Notes: generated from the sequence alone by a model not told the origin. DNA of 64,000 bases from Sulfobacillus thermosulfidooxidans (GCF_001280565.1 NZ_LGRO01000001.1:1798001-1862000), one strand, 5' to 3'; counted from the first letter of the stretch, positions 29,162-39,396 are shown. Program-made: numbers and translations.

Positions 29162-31083
29162 GAGCGGTTCACCTCATCTTGCGGAATCGGGTACTGAAAC
29201 CTACTCATTAGTTGTGAGAGGGCATTCATATGGTAGTGTAATGTTTTTGCCGCTTCGTCCACCTGTTGAACGGGAATCGCAAGAGTTTTTACACCATGTT
29301 CGACCACTTTCACCCCATTGGACAGATAATCCACAGCTTGAGCCAGTTCGTTGTCAAATTGTGAAAAGGTATATTGAAGGCCTGTGTGAAGATTTTCCTG
29401 AAGGGTATCCATGGCTTTCCCCATATGGTTCTGAAGCGTCTGGGCGGTGGAAGTGAAAGTTGCGGTTAACCGCAACATTTCCTCAGCCATTGCGGTCTGA
29501 AGCCCTTGCAATTCCGTCATATGATTGGATAAGACTTGATTCATCGACTCCCCGTAGTGCGTCATGGCTGTTGCCCACTGCGTCAAGGCCTGACTCGCTT
29601 TTTCCTCTGTATCCCGCACCGATGTTGTCAACTCTTGAACCAATGCGGGAAAACGGTTTATGGCCGAGGACATGTGATCGGCAAAGCGCAACTGTTCATC
29701 ATGAAAATGCTCCTGGGCAGTCGACAGCATCAGCTTTTCTGATTCAATGACCTCCATAACATCTTTCATCTCGGAAACCAAACTTTGCAGATCTCTTAAC
29801 ATGGCTTGTTCAATAAGTTGAAAACGTTCGACAAAACCCACCGATTGTGTTTCCATCTGGCTAAAGAAATGATCCAACCGACTTTCTAACCCTTGTGTCA
29901 CCTCTTTTAAGGATTCTACAAATTGCGACCAGTACCCAGCACTTTCGAGAAGTTGACGGTGAATCGTTGCACTTTGGTTCCAGAGTTCAAGCTGAACTTG
30001 GTTCACTTGTTCTGCTTGTTCCATACTGCGCTGAGCTTCTTGAAATGCTTGACGTGCGATATCTAATATTTCATGTTGGACCTCTACCGTTCGCGCAAAG
30101 GCTTCATGTAACGAACGCGTTAATTCAACGGTTTGCATGCTGACTTGATCTATAAAGGTATGGGCAATCTGCTCAAGCCCACTCATTTGAGTCTGCGTCG
30201 TTTTTTCTGCCATTTTGGTCAGTTCTTCGCCTAAGGCATTTAAATGGGCGACGGTCTCTTCTTCTTTTACGCCCAACTGGTGAATTTCGGGAACCAGGAT
30301 CTTAGACAGGGCGTCTTGAAACCCCCCGATTAACTGGGGAATTAGCGCGTCAGTGACGAGTGTCGATAAATCATCGCGTTGGGCTTTTTGTAGCAGCGTG
30401 AGTTGGTGCAACAAAAATTCTTCCGGCGGCACCTCAAACAATTTTTCTAAACGATCCAAGAGATCGATGACCGCTTTCTCAAGTTTGGGACTCCAAAACA
30501 TTCTATCGACTAAAATCCATGACAGTGCAAACAAAATCCCAAATACTGACGAGGTAAATTTTAGACTTAGTCCCTCCACAAGTTGGCCAATTCCCGAATT
30601 CAACTCATTAGGGGAATTGATATTAAGCCCATGAAGACCCGCTACCAAACCCAAAAAGGTTCCCAAAATCCCTGCCATCGTTAACAACGAAGGAATAATC
30701 TCGGTGATGCGGCGATGGGCAATATGATATAAAATCGCATACTCAGAAAAATAGCGAAGAGGATCGACCACTGCGGGTTCACCGTTAGCGTCATGCATCT
30801 GAAGGGCCTTGCGGTATTGTTCCCACAAAGGGTTTAGCTTAGGAGTCTTCGGTTGCTTGGTGAACCACTCTTGTAACTGAATCCGAGGATCCTCTCCCGG
30901 AATGTCGACCAAATCCTGGGTTAAGTTTCGAACTTCATGAAACACTGCTCTTTCTACCACGAAACGCCAAGTTCCCACCCCTACAGTAAATAAAATTAAA
31001 ATCCAAATATATAAAGCGCCAAAGTTATTTATACCTTGGGCTAAATGAATCAACCCAAATATGAGTTCCCCAGGATTCCACAT
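29158..31083 (-). CDS. zorA: Zorya motor subunit ZorA (MotA/ExbB type)
   Basis: About 641 residues. Three membrane segments: about 20-42, then TMAGILGTFLGLVAGLHGL (about 135-155), then SSVFGILFALSWILVDRMF (about 180-198), the MotA/TolQ/ExbB channel core. After that a long, almost wholly helical tail of about 430 residues rich in Glu, Gln and Leu projects into the cytoplasm, the diagnostic tail of ZorA that relays the infection signal to ZorC/D. The ATG at 31083 is preferred, seven bases after GAAAGAGGA; a frame start at 31122 is also open. It is the first gene of zorABCD. MotA of a flagellar motor is excluded by the tail and neighbours. Confidence 0.88.
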   Translation of the reverse strand: MWNPGELIFGLIHLAQGINNFGALYIWILILFTVGVGTWRFVVERAVFHEVRNLTQDLVDIPGEDPRIQLQEWFTKQPKTPKLNPLWEQYRKALQMHDANGEPAVVDPLRYFSEYAILYHIAHRRITEIIPSLLTMAGILGTFLGLVAGLHGLNINSPNELNSGIGQLVEGLSLKFTSSVFGILFALSWILVDRMFWSPKLEKAVIDLLDRLEKLFEVPPEEFLLHQLTLLQKAQRDDLSTLVTDALIPQLIGGFQDALSKILVPEIHQLGVKEEETVAHLNALGEELTKMAEKTTQTQMSGLEQIAHTFIDQVSMQTVELTRSLHEAFARTVEVQHEILDIARQAFQEAQRSMEQAEQVNQVQLELWNQSATIHRQLLESAGYWSQFVESLKEVTQGLESRLDHFFSQMETQSVGFVERFQLIEQAMLRDLQSLVSEMKDVMEVIESEKLMLSTAQEHFHDEQLRFADHMSSAINRFPALVQELTTSVRDTEEKASQALTQWATAMTHYGESMNQVLSNHMTELQGLQTAMAEEMLRLTATFTSTAQTLQNHMGKAMDTLQENLHTGLQYTFSQFDNELAQAVDYLSNGVKVVEHGVKTLAIPVQQVDEAAKTLHYHMNALSQLMSRFQYPIPQDEVNRS

Positions 31084-31485
31084 CTCTAATCCTCTTTCTT
31101 TATTATGTGACTGATTGAGCAAAGCAAGGCATGATGGTGAGGCAAATTCGACGACAATGCCCCAAAATCCTCTCTAATCTTGTCAGATAAGGTAAAATTT
31201 TTCTTTTATACAATGTATTGCCAAAGAGGCCCACGTTACATCGTTTCATGCCCATACCGTGTCATGTCTTAATGAATATGCCCTTACAAATTGGTGAAAT
31301 GACCAAAAGCATGGTATATCTATTCATTTTTTTCGGAGGATATGTCATAATTTCGCTACAATCCTTATGATTTTCTTCTAATGAACACATTTATCGTCAA
31401 CTTTTCTCTCTCTATCAAAAATCTCTGACAATCATTCTTTCCAGAACAACCAAGTCTTCACACATCGTCGTGAGGGAGAAACACC
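31084..31485. other. Divergent promoter region between zorA and the ABC importer
   Basis: About 400 AT-rich bases separating the minus-strand defence island from the plus-strand importer operon. It must contain the zorA and importer promoters. Several TATA-like runs occur (for example around 31205-31220), but no pair of -35 and -10 boxes with good spacing stood out, so none is assigned. Confidence 0.5.
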
Positions 31486-32445
31486 ATGGGAAGTTTCTTA
31501 GTGCGGCGCTTAATGCAGTCCATTCCTGTGCTATTTGGCATTAGCGTTCTAATGTTTATACTCGTTCACGTGTTGCCCGGAGGTCCTCTAGCCCTCTACA
31601 GAAATCAACCAGGGGTCAGTGCTGCCCAGCTCCACCAAGTGGCGGTGAACTTAGGGTTGACCGCACCTTTATATGTCCAATATTGGCATTGGCTTAGTGG
31701 AGCGCTGCGTGGCAACTTTGGTTATTCCTATATTTACGGGCTTCCCGCAACCCAGATGATGCTTCAACGTTTGCCAGCTACATTAGAACTCATGGGCGCC
31801 GCATTTCTGTTAGCGACGTCGACGGCATTTGTCATCGGCGTGTATAGTGCTGTCCACTATCGTTCGAAGTGGGATCACCTTTTTACCACACTGAGTTATA
31901 TTGGCATTGCCGTTCCGGCATTTTGGTTCGGATTGCTTTTGATCATACTTTTTTCGGTCGACCTCCATTGGCTACCCTCGGGAGGCATTCTCACTGCCGG
32001 TCAGCCATTTTCCATAGGGGATGCTTTGCGCCACTTGATTCTTCCGGCCACAGTCCTTGCGTTTTACATTGTCGCGCAAGAAAGCCGTTATGTGCGCGCT
32101 GCGATGTTAGATGTGCTAAACCAGGACTATGTCCGCACCGCTCGAGCCAAAGGGGTTGGAGAGCATGTCGTGATTTGGAAACACGCCTTGCGCAATGCCT
32201 TGTTACCCGTTATTACCGTCATGGTATTAGATACCGCCTACTTGTTTGGAGGGTCAGTTGTAGTGGAAACGATTTTTTCGTGGCCCGGCATGGGCCGCTT
32301 GTTTATTCAAGCACTCTCACAAGGCGATTACCCCGTTCTTCTGGTCATCGTCTCATTTTTGTCCGTTGTGATTGTGTTTGCCAATATTGTGGCCGACATT
32401 TTATATGCCGTCTTGGACCCACGAATTCGTATCCTATACCAATAA
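31486..32445 (+). CDS. ABC peptide/nickel-type permease, DppB family
   Basis: 319 residues with six membrane helices, first gene of an importer operon. The N-terminus MGSFLVRRLMQSIPVLFGIS is typical of DppB/OppB permeases, and the EAA loop that docks the ATPase is visible as DYVRTARAKGVGEHVVIWKHALRNALLPV (about residues 220-250, key residues Ala-Lys-Gly). It pairs with the DppC-type subunit that follows 17 bases later. Substrates are di- or oligopeptides, or sometimes nickel or sugars. No ATP-binding protein gene lies in the operon within this window, so an ATPase encoded elsewhere must serve it. Confidence 0.88.
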   Translation: MGSFLVRRLMQSIPVLFGISVLMFILVHVLPGGPLALYRNQPGVSAAQLHQVAVNLGLTAPLYVQYWHWLSGALRGNFGYSYIYGLPATQMMLQRLPATLELMGAAFLLATSTAFVIGVYSAVHYRSKWDHLFTTLSYIGIAVPAFWFGLLLIILFSVDLHWLPSGGILTAGQPFSIGDALRHLILPATVLAFYIVAQESRYVRAAMLDVLNQDYVRTARAKGVGEHVVIWKHALRNALLPVITVMVLDTAYLFGGSVVVETIFSWPGMGRLFIQALSQGDYPVLLVIVSFLSVVIVFANIVADILYAVLDPRIRILYQ

Positions 32446-32461
32446 CCGGAGGATTCTTATC

Positions 32462-33352
32462 ATGTCACTGCCCCTCTTTGATGCCTCTCTTGAGGATGTG
32501 AAAGATTCTCTGCCTGAGACCAAGGTGCAATCCAATCGCTTTATCGGGCGATTCAAATCACATCGACCTGCATTACTAGGTTTAGTGTTGTTGACCATCG
32601 TCACATTGGCCTCGATTCTCGCACCCGTTATTGCCCCTTACCCTTTAAACGCACCCGATCTCAATGCCCTTCTCGCCCCGCCGAGTTTCCATCACCTCAT
32701 GGGTACAGATGATGTGGGAATCGATTTGTTTACCGAAGTGCTCTACGGAGGGCGCGTTTCGATAGCAGTCGGCATTTTTAGTGCCATTGTGGCGATTACC
32801 GTAGGGACCGCCATTGGTTCGACCGCTGGTTATTATGGCGGCATCATTGACGGCATCCTCATGCGGTTAACGGATATCGCCTTATCCACTCCGGTGCTCT
32901 TTATTATTCTTCTCGTCACCGCGCTGACCGGTCCCCATCCTGTCACGGTGGTTCTCGTCATTGGGCTCACGGCATGGATGTTTCCAGCGCGCATCTTGCG
33001 CAGCCAATTTCTCACGTTCAAATCACGCGACTTCGTGGAAGCTGCCCGGGCCATGGGAATGACAGACACCCGCATTATCATTCGCCATATTCTTCCCAAC
33101 GCCCTGCCGCCGCTTATTGTGAATGCCACCCTACTCGTGGGTCAAGCCATATTGACGGAGTCTACAATGAGTTTTCTCGGCGCGGGTTTGCAGCCGCCCA
33201 ATATTTCCTGGGGATATTTATTGAACCAGGCCCAAACCTATTTGACAACCGCTCCCTGGATGGCCTTTTTTCCCGGGCTCATGATATTTATTGTCATTTT
33301 GTCCGTAAACCTGGTGGGTGATGGACTGCGTCACGCATTAGACGTGCGTTAG
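32462..33352 (+). CDS. ABC peptide/nickel-type permease, DppC family
   Basis: 296 residues; start at 32462 behind CGGAGGATT. It has an extended cytoplasmic N-terminus (to about residue 35), then six helices. The region HHLMGTDDVGIDLFTEVLYG is the DppC signature, and the EAA loop reads DFVEAARAMGMTDTRIIIRH. It forms the heterodimeric membrane channel with the DppB-type subunit just upstream and receives substrate from the lipoprotein encoded 83 bases downstream. Confidence 0.88.
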   Translation: MSLPLFDASLEDVKDSLPETKVQSNRFIGRFKSHRPALLGLVLLTIVTLASILAPVIAPYPLNAPDLNALLAPPSFHHLMGTDDVGIDLFTEVLYGGRVSIAVGIFSAIVAITVGTAIGSTAGYYGGIIDGILMRLTDIALSTPVLFIILLVTALTGPHPVTVVLVIGLTAWMFPARILRSQFLTFKSRDFVEAARAMGMTDTRIIIRHILPNALPPLIVNATLLVGQAILTESTMSFLGAGLQPPNISWGYLLNQAQTYLTTAPWMAFFPGLMIFIVILSVNLVGDGLRHALDVR

Positions 33353-33435
33353 TTCATATAAGATATGATTTCCACAAAATCGAGAATATTCTGTTCTTTA
33401 TTTCCTATCATCTTAACTCAAGGAGTGAATAGAGG

Positions 33436-35085
33436 TTGTCTATACAACGTCCACTAACATGGTTAGCGACTACTCTGACTTTAACGGCGATTGCCGCTGG
33501 GTGCGGATCCCCCTCCACCCCGACATCCCAAGGAACAACCACAACGAAAACTACGGCTGTTGCCAACGGTACTGTCGTCGACGGGATTTTTGAAGAGCCT
33601 GATAACTTAAACCCGATCCTCGGTCCCAATATGACTTTCGCAGCAATTGTTAAAACATCCATGTTTCACAATCTGTTTCAAGTGTTACCCAACGGTACCT
33701 TAGAACCCGATATTGCCACCGTCGTACCGACTGTCGCCAATGGCGGGATTTCCGCTAACGGTTTAGTGTATACATTTCACCTCAAACAAGGGCTGAAATG
33801 GTCAAATGGACAACCTATCACGAGTAAAGATGTATGGGAAACGTATAAATTAATCACCAATCCAGCGGTCAATGCTGTTACCAAACTAGGCTGGTCTGAC
33901 GTCAAAACGTTCAAGATATTGAGTCCTTATAGCTTCCAACTGATTCTAAACGCGCCATTTGCTCCTCTAATCGACACCGTGTTTACAGGCAGTAGTCCTG
34001 GCATTTTGCCGTACTCAGTCTTCAAAAATATTCCTGCCAGCCAAGTGAACACCGCTCATTTTAATGTCGATCCATCAGTGAGTGATGGACCTTTCATGTT
34101 CAAAAGCTGGATTCCCGGGGTTGCTATTACTGTCGAGCGCAATCCCTACTGGTGGGGACCCAAGCCCAAAGCCAGCCAAATTATCTTCAAGGTCATTCCG
34201 AATGAAAACACCTTGTTGGCTGATGCCCAGTCCCATGCGATCAATGTCTACTATTTTGCTCCTATCGAGCAAGCACAACCCTTATCCGCTATCTCCGGCG
34301 CCAAAGTCTTCTTTACCTCTGCACCCAACGAAGAGATGGCGGTGGTGAATATGCGCGATCCAGTTTTAGACAATGTCAAGGTACGGCAAGCGTTAGAATA
34401 TGCCATCGATCGGCCGGCTTTGGTCTCAAAGGTCTGGATGGGCCATGCAACACTGGTTGGGGCCGATCAACCTCCTGATGCTTGGGCCTATGACCCCCAA
34501 GTCAAACCCTACCCGTATAACCCCCAAAAAGCGGATGCGTTGTTGACAGCAGCGGGATGGAAAATGGGCTCCAATGGGTTTCGCACCAAAAACGGTCAAG
34601 AACTGAGTCTAATTTACTCCACGACAGCCGGGAACCCTTACCGCGATGCGACAGAGCGCTTGTTGCAATTTTGGCTCAAGCAAGTCGGGATTAATTTAGT
34701 CATCCGCAATTACCCCGCCAACGAATTTTTCGGCACGATACTTCCTGATGGCAAGCCATGGGACTTGGCCGAGTATGAATATGGCCAGGGACTTGATCCC
34801 GGTGTCCGGCCCCAAGTCATGTATGAGCCGGGTGGTGCGGAAAACTTTGGAGCTTATAATAACCCAACCGTAACGTCCTTGCTTCAAGCCCAAAGCACAC
34901 TGGTGACCGAGTCCCAACGCCGTCCCTACCTGTTCCGTGTTGAACAAATCTTGCACAACGATCTCCCCGATCTTTTCTATTACAGTCCTCAAGGAGTTTC
35001 CGCATCAATCAATATGTCTGGATATCAGCCTAATCCTTGGTCAGTAGACACATGGAATTGTTGGGATTGGCAGTTAACCAAATAA
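33436..35085 (+). CDS. Peptide-type substrate-binding lipoprotein
   Basis: 549 residues of the SBP_bac_5 family (DppA/OppA). It opens with TTG at 33436 after AAGGAGTG. A signal peptide ends in the lipobox IAAGC (about residue 23), followed by a Thr-rich linker. The family features EPDNLNPILGPN near the N-terminus and YTFHLKQGLKWSNGQPITSK (about residues 115-134, with the KWSDG-like motif) are present, and the C-terminal half holds LEYAIDRPALVSKVW. It should capture substrate outside the cell and pass it to the two permeases upstream in the operon. The exact ligand cannot be read. Confidence 0.88.
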   Translation: MSIQRPLTWLATTLTLTAIAAGCGSPSTPTSQGTTTTKTTAVANGTVVDGIFEEPDNLNPILGPNMTFAAIVKTSMFHNLFQVLPNGTLEPDIATVVPTVANGGISANGLVYTFHLKQGLKWSNGQPITSKDVWETYKLITNPAVNAVTKLGWSDVKTFKILSPYSFQLILNAPFAPLIDTVFTGSSPGILPYSVFKNIPASQVNTAHFNVDPSVSDGPFMFKSWIPGVAITVERNPYWWGPKPKASQIIFKVIPNENTLLADAQSHAINVYYFAPIEQAQPLSAISGAKVFFTSAPNEEMAVVNMRDPVLDNVKVRQALEYAIDRPALVSKVWMGHATLVGADQPPDAWAYDPQVKPYPYNPQKADALLTAAGWKMGSNGFRTKNGQELSLIYSTTAGNPYRDATERLLQFWLKQVGINLVIRNYPANEFFGTILPDGKPWDLAEYEYGQGLDPGVRPQVMYEPGGAENFGAYNNPTVTSLLQAQSTLVTESQRRPYLFRVEQILHNDLPDLFYYSPQGVSASINMSGYQPNPWSVDTWNCWDWQLTK

Positions 35086-35117
35086 TTCCCATTTGATGAT
35101 TAGGAGGTGTAAACGCT

Positions 35118-38100
35118 GTGAAAGACTTGATGTCATGGCGGTTGATTGGTCCTTTTCGTGGAGGGCGGGTTGTCGCCGTAACCGGTCATCCGTGGCATTC
35201 TCAAACCTTTTATTTCGGGGCTGTTGCAGGCGGTGTCTGGAAAACGACAGATGCTGGCATAAGCTGGCATAATATTTCCGATCAGCGTTTACACGCCTGG
35301 TCTATCGGAGCCTTGGACATCTCTCTTACAGACCCAAATATTCTCTATGCGGCAACCGGAGAAGGATGTCTTCGCGGTAATGTGACCCACGGTCAAGGAG
35401 TGTTTCGCACGCTTGACGGCGGTCGGCATTGGGAATTCCAGGGTTTAAAGGATTCCCGTCACATTGCTCGCATTCGCATCCACCCTTCTCAACCCAATTG
35501 GGTTTACGTGGCGGCTGTCGGCCATGCTTTTGGCCCAAATACCGAACGGGGAGTGTTTCGAACCCGCGACGGCGGAAAAACTTGGGAACGCGTATTGTAT
35601 TTAAATCCAGAAACCGGTGCGACTGACCTAGTGTTGGATCCTTTTAATCCACGGCGTCTGTGGGCAGCCATGTACCAGGTTAAACGCGAACCTTGGAATT
35701 TCACCTCAGGCGGTCCCGGAAGTGGATTGTGGCGAAGCGAAGACGGGGGTAACACATGGACTAATCTTAGCCAGTCCCCAGGCCTTCCCCACGGTCCCTT
35801 CGGCCGCATAGGAATCAGTGCCTCAGGCGCCCAGGAAGATCTTTTGTACATGTCCCTTGAAGCCCCTGAGGGCGGAATCTTTATGTCCCGTGATGGGGGT
35901 GATCATTGGGAACTGGCTACCCAAGATCCGGAAGTTCGCCAACGCCCCTGGTATTTTAGTCACATTTTTGCTGATCCCAAAGTGTCTGGTACGGTTTATG
36001 TGCTCAATTTTGAATTTCTGCGTTCAACCGATTATGGACGGCATTTTGAAAGCATCCCGACCCCGCATGTCGACCATCATGATCTGTGGATCGATCCCCA
36101 CAATTCGCAACGCATGATTAATGGCCACGATGGAGGTGCTGCCGTTAGTCTAGACGGGGGCCAGTCCTGGTCGACGATTTTGAACCAACCCACTGCCCAA
36201 TTTTATCATCTAGCTGTGGATCACCAGGTTCCGCCCCGTGTTTACGGCACTCAGCAAGACAACAGCAGTATTTCCGTCCCTCTTCGCAGCTTTAAATCCG
36301 CAATCACGGTGGCGGAATTGGGTGAAGTTGGGGGCGGAGAAAGCGGGTATATTGTCGTCCATCCAGCCCACAATCACATCGTCTTTGCTGGCAACTATGG
36401 TTTGTTAACGCGTTACAACCAACATGAGGGCACCACTCGGGTGATTACTCCCTGGCCTGAAGATCAAGCGGGGCATGGAGCGGGCAGTCTTCGCTACCGG
36501 TTTAACTGGACCTTCCCTATAGCTATAGACCCTCACCCCCCCTATGCCCTTTATGCGGGGGCCCAAGTTGTCTTCCGCAGTCTTGATGAAGGACAATCTT
36601 GGGACGTCATGAGTCCCGACCTGACACGGGCTGATCCCAACAAAATGGAACCATCAGGAGGTCCTATAACCAAAGATAACACCAGTGTGGAATATTTTGG
36701 GACACTTAGTGTCATTGCCATCAGCCCGTTGACAGGAGAAGAGATTTGGACAGGATCAGATGATGGCCGGGTACACTGCTCCCGGGATGGAGGACAAACT
36801 TGGCATGACGTGACTCCCGAGGGAACCCCTCCTTGGACCTTTATTAGCGGCATTGAACCCTCCCATCATGTGCCCGGCCGTGTTTACGTTGCGGCTAACC
36901 GGTACAAGCTGGATGATCTCAGCCCATATTTGTGGCGCTCGGATGATTATGGGCATACCTGGACATCTTGTCATTCCGATTTTCCCGTGGACGCGGTGGT
37001 CCGTATCGTGCGAGAAGATACAGTCAATCCCCATTTGCTCTTCTCAGGAACAGAAATTGGCGTCTTCTATTCTCCTGATATGGGTCATCATTGGTTCACC
37101 CTAAATTACGAATTACCGCTCGTACCCGTGCATGATTTAATGGTGAGCGGAAATTCCTTGGTGGCTGCCACACATGGCCGATCATTTTGGGTTCTCGACG
37201 ATCTGACGCCTTTACGGGTATTTTCAGCATCTAACATTGATGGGTTAGCGGTAGCGGTCGCGCCTACACAAATGATATGGCCAGAGCCGGCCCGTTTATC
37301 CACAGAGGATAAACGCGAAGGCTTTGTTTCCACCGGACCTTATACAACACGATGGAAACTAGCGAATCAACGCGTAGAATTTGTTGATGCGGGCCAAAAT
37401 CCTCCGGAGGGAATTCCCATCTATTATCAGTTACCTGACGATGTCGAACATCTCACAATCACCATAAAAGATAGTGAAGGAGTGCCCATCACCACGGTCA
37501 GCGAACGAGACAGTCTTGCCGTTTGCAAAGGACTTCACTGCTGGCGATGGTCCGGGCGTTATCCTGAAGCAGAAAATCTTGACGGGGCTGTCTTTCGTGG
37601 GGGCCGAATGAAAGGACCATTGGCACCTCCGGGGACGTACATTGTAGAATTGGCCACGGGTAAAGACACGATTAATGCAACCTTTCAAACGGTTCCTCTT
37701 CCCCACACCAGCGCTTCTGATCTGCAACAACGATGGAAGCTGTTAATGGATATCAGAGATACCTTAAGCGAAGTGCATCATTTGTTCAAAGACATGGTGA
37801 CCATCAGAGATACCCTGGATCGATGGCAAAAGAATAATGACTTTATCATTGAATCGGATTCCGCCAAGTTATCCCAGCATATTTTAGAACAGATTGATTT
37901 ACTCAGTAACCAGCTAAACCAGTCCAAAGCCGTCAGTCCCAAAGACCTGTTAAATTATCCAATTCAACTCAATGGCAAATTAACGTCTTTGGCGCGCTGG
38001 GTGGCCGCCACTTATGGCAGTCCCACTACGGCGATGCACCAAGCTTTTGCCGACCTCCATCGCCGTGTTCTTGAGATTCAGAGTTCCTGGGAGAGCCTGA

Positions 38101-38183
38101 TTAAACAGGTGCAGGAGTTGAATCAGTTGCTATATACGGAAGGATATACTCCCATAGGGGTTCGGATACAAGCCGATGACTAA
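35118..38183 (+). CDS. Large BNR-repeat (VPS10/sortilin-like) protein
   Basis: 1021 residues without a signal peptide, so probably cytoplasmic or released in another way. It starts with GTG at 35118, nine bases after AGGAGG. The first 700 residues carry many Asp-box repeats (TTDAGISW, TRDGGKTW, SEDGGNTW, SRDGGDHW, SDDYGHTW), giving two linked beta-propellers as in VPS10-domain and xyloglucanase-like families. The last 200 residues are helical and charged. It sits between an ABC importer and an MFS carrier whose start overlaps its stop by eight bases, hinting at work on the imported substrate. A glycoside hydrolase or peptidase role is possible, but catalytic residues were not identified. Confidence 0.75.
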   Translation: MKDLMSWRLIGPFRGGRVVAVTGHPWHSQTFYFGAVAGGVWKTTDAGISWHNISDQRLHAWSIGALDISLTDPNILYAATGEGCLRGNVTHGQGVFRTLDGGRHWEFQGLKDSRHIARIRIHPSQPNWVYVAAVGHAFGPNTERGVFRTRDGGKTWERVLYLNPETGATDLVLDPFNPRRLWAAMYQVKREPWNFTSGGPGSGLWRSEDGGNTWTNLSQSPGLPHGPFGRIGISASGAQEDLLYMSLEAPEGGIFMSRDGGDHWELATQDPEVRQRPWYFSHIFADPKVSGTVYVLNFEFLRSTDYGRHFESIPTPHVDHHDLWIDPHNSQRMINGHDGGAAVSLDGGQSWSTILNQPTAQFYHLAVDHQVPPRVYGTQQDNSSISVPLRSFKSAITVAELGEVGGGESGYIVVHPAHNHIVFAGNYGLLTRYNQHEGTTRVITPWPEDQAGHGAGSLRYRFNWTFPIAIDPHPPYALYAGAQVVFRSLDEGQSWDVMSPDLTRADPNKMEPSGGPITKDNTSVEYFGTLSVIAISPLTGEEIWTGSDDGRVHCSRDGGQTWHDVTPEGTPPWTFISGIEPSHHVPGRVYVAANRYKLDDLSPYLWRSDDYGHTWTSCHSDFPVDAVVRIVREDTVNPHLLFSGTEIGVFYSPDMGHHWFTLNYELPLVPVHDLMVSGNSLVAATHGRSFWVLDDLTPLRVFSASNIDGLAVAVAPTQMIWPEPARLSTEDKREGFVSTGPYTTRWKLANQRVEFVDAGQNPPEGIPIYYQLPDDVEHLTITIKDSEGVPITTVSERDSLAVCKGLHCWRWSGRYPEAENLDGAVFRGGRMKGPLAPPGTYIVELATGKDTINATFQTVPLPHTSASDLQQRWKLLMDIRDTLSEVHHLFKDMVTIRDTLDRWQKNNDFIIESDSAKLSQHILEQIDLLSNQLNQSKAVSPKDLLNYPIQLNGKLTSLARWVAATYGSPTTAMHQAFADLHRRVLEIQSSWESLIKQVQELNQLLYTEGYTPIGVRIQADD

Positions 38184-39396
38184 TTCACGACAGGTTATTT
38201 TTATCTTTTCCCTGATTAGCATCTTCGTAGCAACCTATAATTTAACTCTTACATCCGGTCTTCTTCACCATTTTCGCGAGGTATGGCATCTGGAACCAGC
38301 TACATTGTCCTTAATCAACGCCGCTCCCTTATTAGGAATGGCAGGGGGCGGACTGGTTTTAGGACTGCTTAGTGACCGCGTTGGACGTGTTACGATCCTC
38401 CAGTGGAATTGGCTCATCATTTTGCTAAGCAGTGCTGCAGCTTTGGTGCTCTATTCACCTAGCACTATCATTGGCGCCCGGATACTCTTAGGAATAGGTC
38501 TTGGCAGCGATTTTGCCATTGTCTTTCCCTACATTGTGGAATTAGGAAACACCTCACGGATGGTTATCGCCGTGTTAGGATTGGGTGACGTCGGCCAATG
38601 GCTAGCCTATGCCATAGATGCGTTGAGCCGGCACCTGCACTGGTACCGTATGCCCTTTGCTCTCAGCCTCTTGTGGGGGATTCCTTTAGCCTTATGGCGC
38701 CATCAATTGCCAGAAAGCCGTGTGTGGCAACAACAACGCGTAACAAGTTATACCCAGTGGGCTCGGTCTCTGATCACACCAAGCACGCGCACCCACATCA
38801 TCCAAACTGGCGTGCCCTGGGCTCTTCACCAAATCAGCGGACAAGGATTAGCCTTGTTTTTACCATCAATCTTGTTAAAAGTCATGGCAACGACCGTCCA
38901 CTGGGGCTCTTCGATTATCAAGTTATTGGTGTTGCCCGCTTTTATCGTCGCCTTGCAGATTGTGCCATTGATAGGACCCGTCAAGTGGCAGATTATAGGC
39001 TTTTGCTTGCGAGCTCTTAGCTTTGTCGCGGCAGTTGTCACCTTATTGGTTCATGGGTCCCCGTGGCTCACCATAGTCATGCTCACATCAGCCTTATTCT
39101 GGGGATCAGCGGGGCCCGATAAGACGACCGTCCTTATTCCGGCTCTTCTCTTTGGTCCAAGGATTCATACTTCAGGTCAAGGAATGGCTGAATTGATGGG
39201 ACGATTGGGAAGTCTGGTCGGCGTGCTTATATTCGGATCTCTCGCGATCACGGGTCATACAGTTACCGCTCTCAGCGGATTTGCATTAACGGATTTTTTG
39301 GGCGCCGTTGTCAGCCTCAGTCTTTTAACTACCCAATTCCCCACTGTTTTCATCCGCCGCCAAAAATTACATACTTCCTCCCTGTCCCAAGATTAG
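38176..39396 (+). CDS. MFS transporter, sugar-porter-like
   Basis: 406 residues, twelve predicted helices. The signature GLLSDRVGR (about residues 60-70) after the second helix and the long hydrophobic PESR segment (HQLPESRVWQ, about 177) resemble the sugar/metabolite porter subgroup. The ATG lies inside the end of the upstream BNR-protein gene, so the two are translationally coupled. As last gene of the importer operon it may export a product of, or import a substrate for, the same pathway. The substrate is unknown. Confidence 0.82.
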   Translation: MTNSRQVIFIFSLISIFVATYNLTLTSGLLHHFREVWHLEPATLSLINAAPLLGMAGGGLVLGLLSDRVGRVTILQWNWLIILLSSAAALVLYSPSTIIGARILLGIGLGSDFAIVFPYIVELGNTSRMVIAVLGLGDVGQWLAYAIDALSRHLHWYRMPFALSLLWGIPLALWRHQLPESRVWQQQRVTSYTQWARSLITPSTRTHIIQTGVPWALHQISGQGLALFLPSILLKVMATTVHWGSSIIKLLVLPAFIVALQIVPLIGPVKWQIIGFCLRALSFVAAVVTLLVHGSPWLTIVMLTSALFWGSAGPDKTTVLIPALLFGPRIHTSGQGMAELMGRLGSLVGVLIFGSLAITGHTVTALSGFALTDFLGAVVSLSLLTTQFPTVFIRRQKLHTSSLSQD

